From Chroococcopsis sp964623815 (lineage in GTDB: Bacteria; Cyanobacteriota; Cyanobacteriia; Cyanobacteriales; Microcystaceae): a stretch of 64,000 bases of DNA. Numbering within the stretch: position 1 is the first letter of the stretch; every line of letters begins with the position of its first letter. Of the stretch, positions 1 through 8,681 are shown one piece after another. The DNA is taken from positions 1 to 64,000 of the forward strand of contig CAZUVR010000004.1 in assembly GCA_964623815.1 (NCBI GenBank), read 5' to 3'. The notes under the pieces were generated by a model. That model was given only the letters and a program-made list of their open reading frames with translations, searched no databases and had not been told where the DNA came from. Made by a program: the position numbers and the translations under genes.

Positions 1-30
1 TCGATGCCAGGATTAATACTCAACAAGAAA

Positions 31-52
31 GCTCCCTCTAGGGCGCTTTTTT
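31..52 (+). terminator. Probable rho-independent terminator of a gene upstream of the window
   Basis: GCTCCCT, a two-base loop (CT) and AGGGCGC form a stem with one mismatch, followed by a run of six T on the plus strand. It would end a plus-strand gene whose body lies outside the window. A stop codon at 14-16 or 39-41, in different frames, could belong to that gene; I cannot tell which. Confidence 0.5.
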
Positions 53-76
53 GTTGGCATTGGATTCGGTTGTAAT

Positions 77-1132
77 TTACTCTTTTCCTCGTAAATTACA
101 CTCGAAAGGATCTGAACATCTAGTACCTACGAGTGAATTGATTCTTAGAGTCTTACCATCTTTGGAAGGATCATAAGATAAAACTTTCTTGGTTTTGAGT
201 CGTATTTCCCCTTCTTTCGCCAACTCTTTCGCTGGATACTCGCTCATTAATTCTTCTAGTTGAGCAATACGTTTCGGTACTGCCGGATGAGTAGTGTCGG
301 TTTCCGAGCCAGGAAGCCTACCCAGGACTGTCATCGCCCGCATACAACCCTCGGGATCGAAACCTGCTGTAGCCATATATTTATAACCTTCTTCATCGGC
401 TTCAAATTCATAGGTTCTGCTTTGCTCGGCTATTTTTGCCTCTAATTCGGCAGTTTTTTCCTTAACTATCTCTTGAACTCGCTGTTGTGCCCTCACTATC
501 CGGTCTTGAGCCATTATACTAGTCCCTTGACCTACGGCACCGCCGGCGACGCTACCCCATCCGCCGAATACATTCCCGAGGATCTGGGCGGCACCTCCTA
601 ATACTGTAGTTCCTATAGCTTCATTTTGAGCCGATTCGATTTCTTGTTGGACTTGTGCTTCCGCCTCTTTTTGGATCTTTTCTTTTAAAGCCGCTTCTTG
701 AGCAGGACCGATCGCATTATGGCGCTTAATATGATGCGCCATTTCGTGGGCGAGGACGAATCCCAGCCCGGATACATCGCCTTTTAACTGATCGATCAAA
801 CCCGTATAAATAGCGATTAGATTCACTTGGGTGGCGTAGGCATTGATATTGTATTCATCTACAATTACCAACCGCCAGGGTGTTTGATCCAGGTTATTAG
901 CTCGAGCTAACCTTTCTACGATTCGATAACCTATATATAAATCTTCCGGTAATTCTTTTTTAGCTCTCTCAAACGCTGGATCGGTTTTTGGATTCTGGCT
1001 TCTCACCGGATTCGATGCGGGAGTTTTTGGCTTTGGTTTCCCTTCTACAAATAAGTTCATCTGTAGTACTAAAACACAAACAAATGCGAGGATGGCTAAG
1101 ATTGCGTTTTTCTTAAACATAGACTTCACCAT
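77..1132 (-). CDS. M48 family zinc metalloprotease, exported or membrane-anchored
   Basis: This 351-residue protein is a peptidase of family M48, the group of HtpX, Oma1 and BepA-type proteases that degrade or check membrane and envelope proteins. A hydrophobic segment at about residues 9-29 is a signal peptide or N-terminal anchor. The zinc site HEMAH is at 129-133, and the third ligand is probably Glu244 in the EFEAD motif. Between them lies a long Gln/Glu-rich helical insert with a Gly-rich stretch near 175-203, as in other cyanobacterial M48 proteins. An ATG four codons inside is an equally possible start. It is transcribed away from the kinase gene that begins at 1569. Confidence 0.85.
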   Translation of the reverse strand: MVKSMFKKNAILAILAFVCVLVLQMNLFVEGKPKPKTPASNPVRSQNPKTDPAFERAKKELPEDLYIGYRIVERLARANNLDQTPWRLVIVDEYNINAYATQVNLIAIYTGLIDQLKGDVSGLGFVLAHEMAHHIKRHNAIGPAQEAALKEKIQKEAEAQVQQEIESAQNEAIGTTVLGGAAQILGNVFGGWGSVAGGAVGQGTSIMAQDRIVRAQQRVQEIVKEKTAELEAKIAEQSRTYEFEADEEGYKYMATAGFDPEGCMRAMTVLGRLPGSETDTTHPAVPKRIAQLEELMSEYPAKELAKEGEIRLKTKKVLSYDPSKDGKTLRINSLVGTRCSDPFECNLRGKE

Positions 1133-1568
1133 ATAGATAATGCGGGTTGGCTAATTTTAATTTACATCAACTATCAATAAAAAATCATCATTTTTGAAAA
1201 TTTTATTAAGGGTAGTTTTTAGAATATTAATTTTTGTAATTAAACTGCATATTCTGTAAATTTCAGACGATATCAATAGACTATTTTCCATATAATTTCC
1301 ATTTTTTTCTATTGACATGGATAATAAAAATCTTAGCAACGATAATTAAAATGACCAAGAAGGTTAATATCAGTTAAAATTGTATCTGTGTTTACTACTC
1401 AGATCCGAAACTCTAACTGAGATGATTATCCCTAACATACAAACGATAAATCTACCAAGAGATGATGATTAATCGAAGCGGATAGGGAATTCTAAAATAA
1501 GAGTTGTCTGAAAACATCGATCGCTCACACTAGCAACCACATCAAACCTACCCCATCCCAGTCCAGCT
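1133..1568. other. AT-rich intergenic region between divergent genes
   Basis: These 436 bases separate the divergent M48 protease and protein kinase genes. The first half is very AT-rich. A 60-codon open frame at 1157-1339 on the minus strand has an unremarkable Ile/Leu/Asn-rich translation and no clear ribosome-binding site, so I do not call it. No tRNA, repeat array or terminator was seen; promoters for both genes must lie here. Confidence 0.5.
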
Positions 1569-3113
1569 ATGTCCGCAGACTCAAGACATCGACGCTTACT
1601 AGCCAACCGTTATCAACTCATAGAACTAATCGGCAGTGGTGCAATGGGACAAGTATACCGAGCCGAAGATAAACTCTTAGGAGGGGTGACGGTAGCGGTG
1701 AAGTTCCTCTCGCAAACGCTTCTTAATAAAAGAATGCGAGAGAGATTCGAGCGTGAGGCCACTATTTCCGCTCTCCTCGGAGAAAAAAGTATTCATATCG
1801 TCCGGGTGCGCGATTACGGCGTAGATGAAAAAGAAGTCCCCTTCTACGTAATGGAATTTTTACAGGGGGAGAGCATGAGCGAAATCATCAAATATCACCC
1901 CCTACCCCTGTCGCGCTTCTTTAACCTCACCCGTCAAATTTGCTTCGGGATGGAGTGCGCCCACAAAGGCATCATCTTTCAAGGGGAAATGTGCCCCATC
2001 ATCCACCGGGATATAAAACCTAGTAACATCCTCGTCATTCAAGACTCGGGCTTGGGAGAATTGGTAAAGATACTCGATTTCGGTATTGCCAAACTGATTC
2101 AATCGGGAGAATCACAAACCCAATCCTTTATGGGCACACTAGCCTATTGTTCACCGGAACAAATGGAGGGCAAAGAATTAGATAACCGTTCCGACATTTA
2201 CAGCCTCGGTATTATGATGTACGAAATGGTCACGGGAGAGATGCCTCTCTTCCCGGATAATTCATCTTTCGGGGGTTGGTACGAAGTCCATCACTACACC
2301 GAACCACGCCCCATCAGCCCGAACCTACACATACCACGAGACCTAGAAGATTTAATTTTACGATGTTTATCGAAAGCACCGAGCGATCGCCCTCAGAGTA
2401 TCGGTGAAATACTTCAAGCCTTGGAACGTATCGAGCCGCAAATCAAAGAAAACGACGCAAAAAAAATCAATCGAGCCGATGAGTTAGTCATCAATAAGGC
2501 AGATAATTTTCAAACCCGTGTTAGCGGTGCCTTAGATCCGCAATCCACCTGCGTCACCGCCGCAACAGCTAAAGAAGCCTGTTTACAATCGATCTGGCCC
2601 GACGATAAACCGAGACAGAAAATAGTCTTCCCCCGTTGTCTCAACGCCAGCGATGGTTCTTTCGCCAGCCTCTGGGTAATGCTCGATCAGGAAGACATTC
2701 CTGTGAGGATGGCGAGTATTCGCTATAACCAGTTCCTCTTCTTACCCACCCCCCACCCGATGATCCTCTGGATTACGGTGCTTTTTCATCGTCAGGCGGG
2801 GCCGCGCTGGCTACCCTGTTATTTAGACTTGAAAACCCCTCAAGGTCAACGTCTTGCTAAAACCCTCGGCGATAGTGGTCAATATTGGATACTCTTCTTC
2901 TCCCTCGAAGGCAGTGATAAATGTAGTAACGTGATTACCGCTTCCATTCCTCCCAATCAGTGTCAGATGTTGCAGCAATGGGTCAATGATAGTCAGATAG
3001 CCAGTTCGGGTAAACCCCAAATCAGTAAGAGGATGCTGAAACGGAAATTCGATGAGTTAAAGCCGAAAATCCTGCTCAAATTAGAAGCGGGCCTCGCTCA
3101 ATCCGAACGTTAG
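1569..3113 (+). CDS. Eukaryotic-type serine/threonine protein kinase with a C-terminal extension
   Basis: The kinase domain spans about residues 15-285. It has the Gly-rich loop GSGAMGQVY, the ATP-binding Lys45, the catalytic HRDIKPSN at 146-153 and DFG at 170-172, so it should be an active Hanks-type kinase. Residues about 300-514 form a cytoplasmic C-terminal region with no PASTA, WD40, TPR or membrane segment that I recognise. It includes a stretch near 345-480 that looks like a folded globular domain rather than a linker. The family phosphorylates Ser/Thr in signalling; the substrate here is unknown. The stop codon overlaps by 4 bp the stop of the convergent DUF6671 gene. Confidence 0.9.
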   Translation: MSADSRHRRLLANRYQLIELIGSGAMGQVYRAEDKLLGGVTVAVKFLSQTLLNKRMRERFEREATISALLGEKSIHIVRVRDYGVDEKEVPFYVMEFLQGESMSEIIKYHPLPLSRFFNLTRQICFGMECAHKGIIFQGEMCPIIHRDIKPSNILVIQDSGLGELVKILDFGIAKLIQSGESQTQSFMGTLAYCSPEQMEGKELDNRSDIYSLGIMMYEMVTGEMPLFPDNSSFGGWYEVHHYTEPRPISPNLHIPRDLEDLILRCLSKAPSDRPQSIGEILQALERIEPQIKENDAKKINRADELVINKADNFQTRVSGALDPQSTCVTAATAKEACLQSIWPDDKPRQKIVFPRCLNASDGSFASLWVMLDQEDIPVRMASIRYNQFLFLPTPHPMILWITVLFHRQAGPRWLPCYLDLKTPQGQRLAKTLGDSGQYWILFFSLEGSDKCSNVITASIPPNQCQMLQQWVNDSQIASSGKPQISKRMLKRKFDELKPKILLKLEAGLAQSER

Positions 3114-3967
3114 GGATTACAGTACGGGCAGTACATAGGATCGGCGTACTTCTCGCCTTTCGGATAAGTCTTCTTCTCGCTGTACTGACATCCAGAACAG
3201 ATATAAACTTCGGCTTGTATAAGTTCCGTAGGCGCATAACACAGGCTACAAAGTAATCCTTTTATCCTTTCCCGCACTTCAAAACCAGGGCGGTTACATC
3301 GGGGACATGGCTGAGCGATTTTTTCTACTAGATTCCGGGTGGCCGATTCTATCACTTTCATTCTGGTGGGGTTGAGCATGGCTCTTAAATCTGTCTCCAG
3401 ATGTATAGATTTACTGGCAGAGCGATCGAGACACTCCTCAACTATTTCTATAAGCTCATCTTCCTGGGTAATGCCTTTAAAAATTTCTTCTTGTTTCAAG
3501 CTATCTTTACTCAACATAACTACCAGCGCCTGTGGCGGAAAACCCACTTTAGCGGCGAATTCTAGAGCCGATTGTACTGAGGTGATAGTTTGATGATGGT
3601 GATTAGTATCAGTCGAGATACATTCGCCGATAATTTCCAGATTGTGGACTCGATCGATCAAGAGAACTATTTCCCGATCGCAGGATAATAAAGGTAAGGC
3701 AGGATAGGGGTAAAAACTCCCCTCGCTTGCTATGCCTATATCACAGCCAGTAATTTCCATAGCTTTTAAAGCTTTAAGGCGCGCCGTTTCTAATTGCTTG
3801 TCGGGGCGCTTGATTTCCCGGGTGAAAGTGCCGAACTCGTCGGTATTGAAATTCTCCGGAACGATCACATCTAATTTTAAATGAGATTTGAGTAGGGGAG
3901 CGATCGCCCGCTCCTTACCGTGCATTGTTCCTAAAACGGCCACCCGATTTTCAAACCATTGAGACAT
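3110..3967 (-). CDS. DUF6671 family protein with C-terminal zinc-ribbon motifs
   Basis: A 285-residue protein that matches, by recognition, the DUF6671 family, whose function is not established. The N-terminal 200 residues form an alpha/beta-looking domain with GTMHGKE near the start and EGSFYPYP near the middle. The C-terminal 70 residues carry four CxxC pairs (CPRC, CSLC, CSGC, CPYC), enough for two zinc ribbons. That suggests nucleic-acid or protein binding, but no catalytic motif is evident. It is convergent with the kinase gene, and the two stop codons overlap. Confidence 0.65.
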   Translation of the reverse strand: MSQWFENRVAVLGTMHGKERAIAPLLKSHLKLDVIVPENFNTDEFGTFTREIKRPDKQLETARLKALKAMEITGCDIGIASEGSFYPYPALPLLSCDREIVLLIDRVHNLEIIGECISTDTNHHHQTITSVQSALEFAAKVGFPPQALVVMLSKDSLKQEEIFKGITQEDELIEIVEECLDRSASKSIHLETDLRAMLNPTRMKVIESATRNLVEKIAQPCPRCNRPGFEVRERIKGLLCSLCYAPTELIQAEVYICSGCQYSEKKTYPKGEKYADPMYCPYCNP

Positions 3968-4077
3968 TTTGAGCCGAAAATAAAAATATATCTAGTCTAG
4001 TCTACAGTTACTGGAGTGGGTAGCTATGGGGATATTCCCGAATTAGCTACAATCATTAACAGATACAGGGAAAAGCT

Positions 4078-5130
4078 ATGACCTCACCTCATCCACTTTC
4101 ACCAGAAGAATTAATCGATTTAGTTGAACAATTACCGCACCTCAAACATGGTAAGTATATCAAAAGAGCTTTAGAAGCGATCGTCAGAATAGCTAACGAG
4201 GAGGTCGATCGACTGGACTGGAAAATATTAAGCGCCTGTTTAGAAGACATGGAGAGAAGCTTTCAAATTTTTTATCCCTACCGCCACATCAGAAAAATCA
4301 CGATTTTCGGTTCGGCGCGTACCAGAGTCGATAGCCCCGAATATCGGGCGGCGGTGGAATTCGCCCGGCGGATCACCGATCTCGGCTTTATGGTCTTAAC
4401 CGGTGCTGGTGGGGGAATCATGCAGGCAGGTAACGAAGGAGCAGGAAGACAGCACTCCTTCGGATTAAATATCAAACTTCCCTTTGAACAGAGTGCCAAT
4501 CCATACATCGAAGGCGATAGTAAACTGATCCATTTTAAATACTTCTTCACCCGCAAACTATTCTTTTTAAGGGAAAGCGACGCAGTGGCCTTATTTCCCG
4601 GAGGCTTTGGCACCCAAGACGAAGCGTTTGAAACCTTAACCCTATCTCAAACCGGACGTTACGGCCCCTGCCCCCTGGTACTAATAGACGAACCGGGCGG
4701 GGATTATTGGAAAACCTGGCAGGAGCAGGTTAGAGATAATCTCCATCAACGTAACTTGATCAGCCCCGATGATATATATCTCTATACCATTACCGATGAC
4801 ATAGAAACTGCCTGCGAAGCGGTCAGGAAGTTCTATCGAGTGTATCATTCGAGTAGATTCGTCGGGCAGATGTACGTAATGCGCCTTAACTATGCTCTCA
4901 GCGACGGTCAGATCGAAGAATTAAACGAGCAATTCGCCGATATAATCCTTACTGGAAAGATAGAAACCTCTAAAGCCTTACCTCAAGAAAAGGGTGATAA
5001 AACAGAAAAATTACCCCGGTTAATCTTCAATTTTGATCAACTCAATTACGGGCGACTCTATCAATTAATAGGAGCTATTAACGATATGGAAATCGAAGAA
5101 TTGATGACTGAACACCCCGAACTAAAATAG
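4078..5130 (+). CDS. LOG family protein (Rossmann-fold, lysine-decarboxylase-like)
   Basis: A 350-residue protein with the two signatures of the LOG/YgdH family: the nucleotide-binding GAGGGIMQAGNEGA at 109-122 and PGGFGTQDE at 174-182. Family members are nucleotide 5'-monophosphate phosphoribohydrolases, in cytokinin activation or nucleotide salvage, and are often mis-named lysine decarboxylases. At 350 residues it is longer than plant-type LOG (about 200). It has about 70 extra N-terminal residues and a C-terminal extension of about 100, so the substrate may differ. AGGGAAA lies just upstream of the ATG. Biochemical role is inferred from family only. Confidence 0.8.
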   Translation: MTSPHPLSPEELIDLVEQLPHLKHGKYIKRALEAIVRIANEEVDRLDWKILSACLEDMERSFQIFYPYRHIRKITIFGSARTRVDSPEYRAAVEFARRITDLGFMVLTGAGGGIMQAGNEGAGRQHSFGLNIKLPFEQSANPYIEGDSKLIHFKYFFTRKLFFLRESDAVALFPGGFGTQDEAFETLTLSQTGRYGPCPLVLIDEPGGDYWKTWQEQVRDNLHQRNLISPDDIYLYTITDDIETACEAVRKFYRVYHSSRFVGQMYVMRLNYALSDGQIEELNEQFADIILTGKIETSKALPQEKGDKTEKLPRLIFNFDQLNYGRLYQLIGAINDMEIEELMTEHPELK

Positions 5131-5173
5131 GACTTAGAAATTAGGAATCAGGAGTAGAGATTAAGTTGTGATT

Positions 5174-5206
5174 TCCGACTGCCGACTCCCAACTCCCAAC
5201 TCCCTA
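5174..5206. repeat. Heptamer-type short tandem repeat (ACTCCCA units)
   Basis: Tandem, slightly degenerate copies of a seven-base unit (GACTCCC, AACTCCC, AACTCCC, TA) lie between two convergent genes. The same unit recurs near 7811, 33661-33727 and 39176, so this is a dispersed short tandemly repeated repetitive element of the kind known in cyanobacteria. Confidence 0.7.
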
Positions 5207-5211
5207 ACTAA

Positions 5212-6075
5212 TTAACGTCTTCTGCTCCCGAAAGAGCGACGGGTGCCGCTAGAACCGAAGCTAGGGGCGCGTCTAATCTTGCTAGAATTGGACTTGTTAG
5301 ATGGTCTGAGCTGACTGGAACCGAAACCGGAGCCAGTAGACTTATTACCGGTAGTGGCCGGTTTACGCACCGTGTTATTAGTGCTGGAAGGATAACGACG
5401 AATATTGCCCGTCGTGCGTAGGGTTTGACGATTCTTAACCGCTGGTGGGGGTGCGTTATGGACGGAGCGATATTGATCGACAGCGCCGGAATAGGTACTA
5501 CCGAAACCACCGTAACCAGTTAAGGGTACGCCTGTCTGGTACATGGGAGGCACATAAAACTGAGGTCTAAATAATAAACTACCTAAAGCTTGACCCGCTA
5601 AAGCTCCGGCGAAGGGGCTCCAGAAATTAGATTCCTGACGCACGACAACGGTTTCACGCTGTCCGGTTTGGGGGTTTTCCTGTACTTGGGTGACGTTGTG
5701 AACGTATTCGATTTTAAAATCTTCCGTTAGATACATGACGGCTGAATCACCGTTGATCTCTACCGAGGTTGTTTCCCCTTTGCCTATCTGTTCATCCGTG
5801 AGCCTAGCCATCTGTAAGTTACTAGTCTCGAAGGTGGGAGAAGTTCCAGCGGGGGTATTGAGTAACATCAGGGTGTAAGTACCGTCAGCGTCGTTATAGG
5901 TAGCCTGCTGGACGGGGAAACGCCCGCTCGTTACCTGATTCGATCGTACCGCAGTCGTATTAGTGGTATTGTTAACCGGTCTTTGTTGACTTTGAACCGT
6001 GGGTGAGGAATTACAGGCCACCGTAGTCCAGCACAAAGTCAGAATTAAAAGGTATGAAGTCAGTTTTCGCAACAT
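5212..6075 (-). CDS. Putative lipoprotein with a Ser/Arg-rich low-complexity tail
   Basis: 287 residues, family not recognised. The N-terminus is a lipoprotein signal: hydrophobic residues from about 6 to 18 and a lipobox-like TVAC, with Cys at about 21. A folded domain of about 150 residues follows, with GTSPTF and VVVRQESNFWSPF. It is succeeded by a Gly-rich patch and a basic tail rich in Ser, Arg, Asn and Thr that ends in GSSGTRRSFGSRRR. Such a tail may bind an anionic surface, though that is inference. It lies 15 bp downstream of the DUF1517-like gene, so the two are probably co-transcribed. Confidence 0.6.
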   Translation of the reverse strand: MLRKLTSYLLILTLCWTTVACNSSPTVQSQQRPVNNTTNTTAVRSNQVTSGRFPVQQATYNDADGTYTLMLLNTPAGTSPTFETSNLQMARLTDEQIGKGETTSVEINGDSAVMYLTEDFKIEYVHNVTQVQENPQTGQRETVVVRQESNFWSPFAGALAGQALGSLLFRPQFYVPPMYQTGVPLTGYGGFGSTYSGAVDQYRSVHNAPPPAVKNRQTLRTTGNIRRYPSSTNNTVRKPATTGNKSTGSGFGSSQLRPSNKSNSSKIRRAPSFGSSGTRRSFGSRRR

Positions 6076-6090
6076 ATTTTCAAAAAAGGT

Positions 6091-6690
6091 TTATAAGGGG
6101 ACTAGCTCGGGAAAGTTCACTAAAAGCTGATCGTTGGTCAATTCGTCTCCTAATTGGGCGGGGGAGAAATGTACTTGAACGGCTTCTAGCTTTTCTTGAT
6201 AGTAAAGATTGATGATAGCTTTAAGACCATCTTCGAGAGCTTCTCTATCCGCCAGGCTAGTTTCTAAAGCGGGACTTTCACCCCTGAAAGCTATTGTTAT
6301 CATAACAATCAAATTACTCGTCACGGGTAGGGTCAAAGGTTCGTTTTCCCCTACTTGCGCGTAGTTGGGTTCGCTAAGATAACGGGAAGCCGAGTCCGTA
6401 AACAGTTCGTTAACGTAATCGCCCGCCTCTCCCTCATTCCAAAACACATCTCCTTCGTTGGCGACAGAAAACCAGTTTCCGTTCATCTGCAGTAGGTTCT
6501 GGCATATTTCTACTAAGCCCTCTCCCGCCACTTCTAAATCGCCCTCGGAATCGATAACATCCCTGCCCACCCGGTTGAGAATCCCGAGTAGGGGAGCGAT
6601 TTCCTCGCCGTAAAGATGGATAAAAATACGGCAAACCACGTAACGAGTTTTGCCCGCAAACTTATTAAATCTATCTCCCAAAGAAGTCAT
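6091..6690 (-). CDS. DUF1517-like protein
   Basis: A 199-residue soluble protein. The C-terminal half has the pattern I associate with DUF1517: a hydrophobic strand LIVMITIAFRG, then helices, then a terminal NFPELVPL. The family is found in cyanobacteria and plastids and has no firm function. No signal peptide or membrane segment is seen, although the lipoprotein encoded 15 bp downstream could be a partner at the membrane. The start ATG at 6690 gives the usual compact N-terminus. The domain call rests on reading alone. Confidence 0.55.
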   Translation of the reverse strand: MTSLGDRFNKFAGKTRYVVCRIFIHLYGEEIAPLLGILNRVGRDVIDSEGDLEVAGEGLVEICQNLLQMNGNWFSVANEGDVFWNEGEAGDYVNELFTDSASRYLSEPNYAQVGENEPLTLPVTSNLIVMITIAFRGESPALETSLADREALEDGLKAIINLYYQEKLEAVQVHFSPAQLGDELTNDQLLVNFPELVPL

Positions 6691-6728
6691 AATGAAAATT
6701 AATCCTTTTTCTTTAGTCTACCAGCGCC

Positions 6729-7790
6729 ATGATCGCAATTTATACAGAGGCGGAAAGAGGTAGAGCTTGGTTAGACCGTTACCAGGGATGCCGCCCAGTT
6801 TTCGCTACGATTTTAGGCTTTACAGAGACGGGTTTGATACCGGGCATCTCCGCCGCCGGTGCCACTCCCGAGGCGCGTCGCTATACAGCGATCGCAGATG
6901 CTGAATTCCTCGTCAATGGTGTCAGGCCCAATCCTACTTACCCCCTCCCGCCTCTAACAATGGGAGCGTCTCCAGTATATATATCGAGGGCGGTAGTAGA
7001 GACTTTATCCATCCCCCTATTCTTATTCAACGCCGGTTTACCCCATCCCCCTGCTGTACCCTGTATAGATTTAAACGGCCGTGCCGCTGGTTGTGTCAGT
7101 ACCGGGGCGGCTTTACCTCTAGATACCGTTAAAAGCCTGTATGAAGAGGGTTTAAATTGGGGGGAAAAATTAGCGGCAGAGGAGGGTTATGTAATTATCG
7201 GTGAGTGCGTAGTCGGGGGTACAACTACGGCTCTATCAGTGTTAACCGGTTTGGGAATCGAAGCCAGGGGAAGGGTTAATAGCAGTCATCCCCAGTGTAA
7301 TCACGAGCAGAAATGGGCGATCGTACAGCAGGGGTTATCGCGTTTAACCAGTATAGATCCTTTCTCTATCGTCTCCGCAGTGGGTGATCCGATGCAGATA
7401 GTCGCGGCTGGCATGGCGGTTAAAGCAAGTGAGAGCGCGGGCGTAATCTTAGCCGGAGGAACACAGATGCTCGCCGTTTATGCTCTGATGGCGGCAATCG
7501 CCCCCGACTTCAACCGCGATAACGTCGTGGTGGGCACAACCCGCTGGGTAGCCGAAGATTCGACGGGCGACACGGTAGGTTTAGCCCGGGCTATAGGAGA
7601 AGTACCCCTATTGGCTACAGAATTAAATTTCAGGAAGTCCGGCTATCCCCAATTGCGAGTATATGAGGATGGATTCGTCAAAGAGGGAGTCGGGGCGGGA
7701 GGATGCGCGATCGCTTCCCATCTCTATCAGAAGTGGACGAACGGGGACTTAGTGGGGGCTATAGAGAAATTATTAGCGAGTCGGGAATAG
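6729..7790 (+). CDS. CobT-like (nicotinate mononucleotide:dimethylbenzimidazole phosphoribosyltransferase-related) protein
   Basis: At 353 residues this is the cyanobacterial/archaeal CobT-like branch (TIGR00303 type) rather than canonical CobT. It contains TTTALSVLTGLG, SVGDPMQ-like SAVGDPMQ and AGGTQMLAVYALMAA, as expected. Canonical CobT makes alpha-ribazole phosphate, the lower ligand of cobalamin. Cyanobacteria mostly make pseudocobalamin with adenine, so the actual acceptor base of this branch is uncertain. Its start lies 38 bp from the start of the divergent DUF1517-like gene, so their promoters must overlap. No other cobalamin genes are nearby. Confidence 0.75.
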   Translation: MIAIYTEAERGRAWLDRYQGCRPVFATILGFTETGLIPGISAAGATPEARRYTAIADAEFLVNGVRPNPTYPLPPLTMGASPVYISRAVVETLSIPLFLFNAGLPHPPAVPCIDLNGRAAGCVSTGAALPLDTVKSLYEEGLNWGEKLAAEEGYVIIGECVVGGTTTALSVLTGLGIEARGRVNSSHPQCNHEQKWAIVQQGLSRLTSIDPFSIVSAVGDPMQIVAAGMAVKASESAGVILAGGTQMLAVYALMAAIAPDFNRDNVVVGTTRWVAEDSTGDTVGLARAIGEVPLLATELNFRKSGYPQLRVYEDGFVKEGVGAGGCAIASHLYQKWTNGDLVGAIEKLLASRE

Positions 7791-7808
7791 TTAATCAGAA
7801 GTATACCC

Positions 7809-7842
7809 GAACTCCCAACTCCCTACTCCCTACTCCCTCCTC
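7809..7842. repeat. Heptamer-type short tandem repeat (ACTCCCT units)
   Basis: Units AACTCCC, AACTCCC, TACTCCC, TACTCCC follow each other at 7810-7837. The repeat runs into the 3' end of the minus-strand DUF948 gene, so it supplies the stop codon and last codons of that gene. It is the same family as at 5174 and 39176. Confidence 0.65.
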
Positions 7843-8216
7843 TCCGGATAACGTTGCCAGGTTTGCCAGGCTGCTTTAAAGCCGAGCAGAGCTTTTCTAC
7901 TACCGTAATTAATTTTATCTACGCTACTTTTAGCGGTGGTGACACTCTGATCCACTTGTTTGACTACTTCCGAGGCACTTCTAACCCCTTGATTGAGTTC
8001 ATCGGTTAAGTCGCTGATTTCTAAGCCAGTTAAACGTATAGCTTCCAGAGTCGGAGGAAATTCGCGGCTTAGAGTATCGAATAATTTTTCTGCACTACGG
8101 GCGGCCCTGGCCAATTCTTGAAAAGCGGGCATGGCTACTACCAACACGGCAGTTAAACTAACAGCCACGAGAAATAAAGAACATCCTAACCAAAAAATCG
8201 GTTCTGATAACCCCAT
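7830..8216 (-). CDS. DUF948 family membrane-anchored coiled-coil protein
   Basis: 128 residues with one N-terminal membrane segment (about residues 8-29), then a long amphipathic helical region with repeated Val/Leu heptads up to about residue 105. This is the layout of DUF948 proteins, which are small membrane-associated coiled-coil proteins often classed as general stress proteins. It starts 5 bp after the stop of the YtxH-like gene, a two-gene operon. YtxH and DUF948 genes are commonly paired, which supports both calls. A heptamer repeat overlaps the C-terminal codons. Confidence 0.75.
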   Translation of the reverse strand: MGLSEPIFWLGCSLFLVAVSLTAVLVVAMPAFQELARAARSAEKLFDTLSREFPPTLEAIRLTGLEISDLTDELNQGVRSASEVVKQVDQSVTTAKSSVDKINYGSRKALLGFKAAWQTWQRYPERRE

Positions 8217-8221
8217 TTTAC

Positions 8222-8557
8222 CTACAGATGATTAGTACGATTAGATTCCTTGAGCTGCTCCTGCAAAGATTCCTCACCCAGTTGGCTCGCTTCAATCCCG
8301 GCTGCTAAGGATTCCCGTAAGCGCAGTAGGGTATCGTCCCAATTGCGTCGGGCTGATTCCGATAGACGATCGGCCTGTAATTGTACGCTCGATGTTAAAT
8401 CCTCCGCCATCTCTGGTAAAGCGTCCCAGGATTTGCGTAAGATCTGACGGGTATCTCTCCCCGCTCGCGGAGCCATCAATAATCCCGCGACGGTACCGAT
8501 CGCACCGCCGATGACCATTCCCACCACGAATAAACCACCGTTACTTTTATTAGACAT
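8222..8557 (-). CDS. YtxH domain-containing protein
   Basis: 111 residues. A Gly-rich membrane segment at about 7-27 ends in LLMAPRAGRDTR, the YtxH signature (membrane glycine zipper followed by APxxGxxTR). The rest is a charged helix. The family is linked to general stress responses, but its molecular role is unknown. It is the first gene of a two-gene unit with the DUF948 gene. Confidence 0.8.
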   Translation of the reverse strand: MSNKSNGGLFVVGMVIGGAIGTVAGLLMAPRAGRDTRQILRKSWDALPEMAEDLTSSVQLQADRLSESARRNWDDTLLRLRESLAAGIEASQLGEESLQEQLKESNRTNHL

Positions 8558-8681
8558 TCGCTCGCCTCTAGACTCATTCCCAATTTTAAAACCAAATTTT
8601 AAAGATATTCAGAACTTTAAGAAAGAATTGTGAGTTATTTTTATATACTTGTCACTGATGACCACTTGGACACAACAGATC

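Noticed and set aside
1157..1339. A 60-codon open frame on the minus strand upstream of the M48 gene
   Set aside because: AT-rich stretch without a clear ribosome-binding site, and its translation has no protein-like pattern beyond base composition.
4278..4613. A 111-codon frame opposite the LOG-family gene
   Set aside because: Antisense of a conserved coding region; it is Pro/Lys/Leu-rich with no upstream signal.
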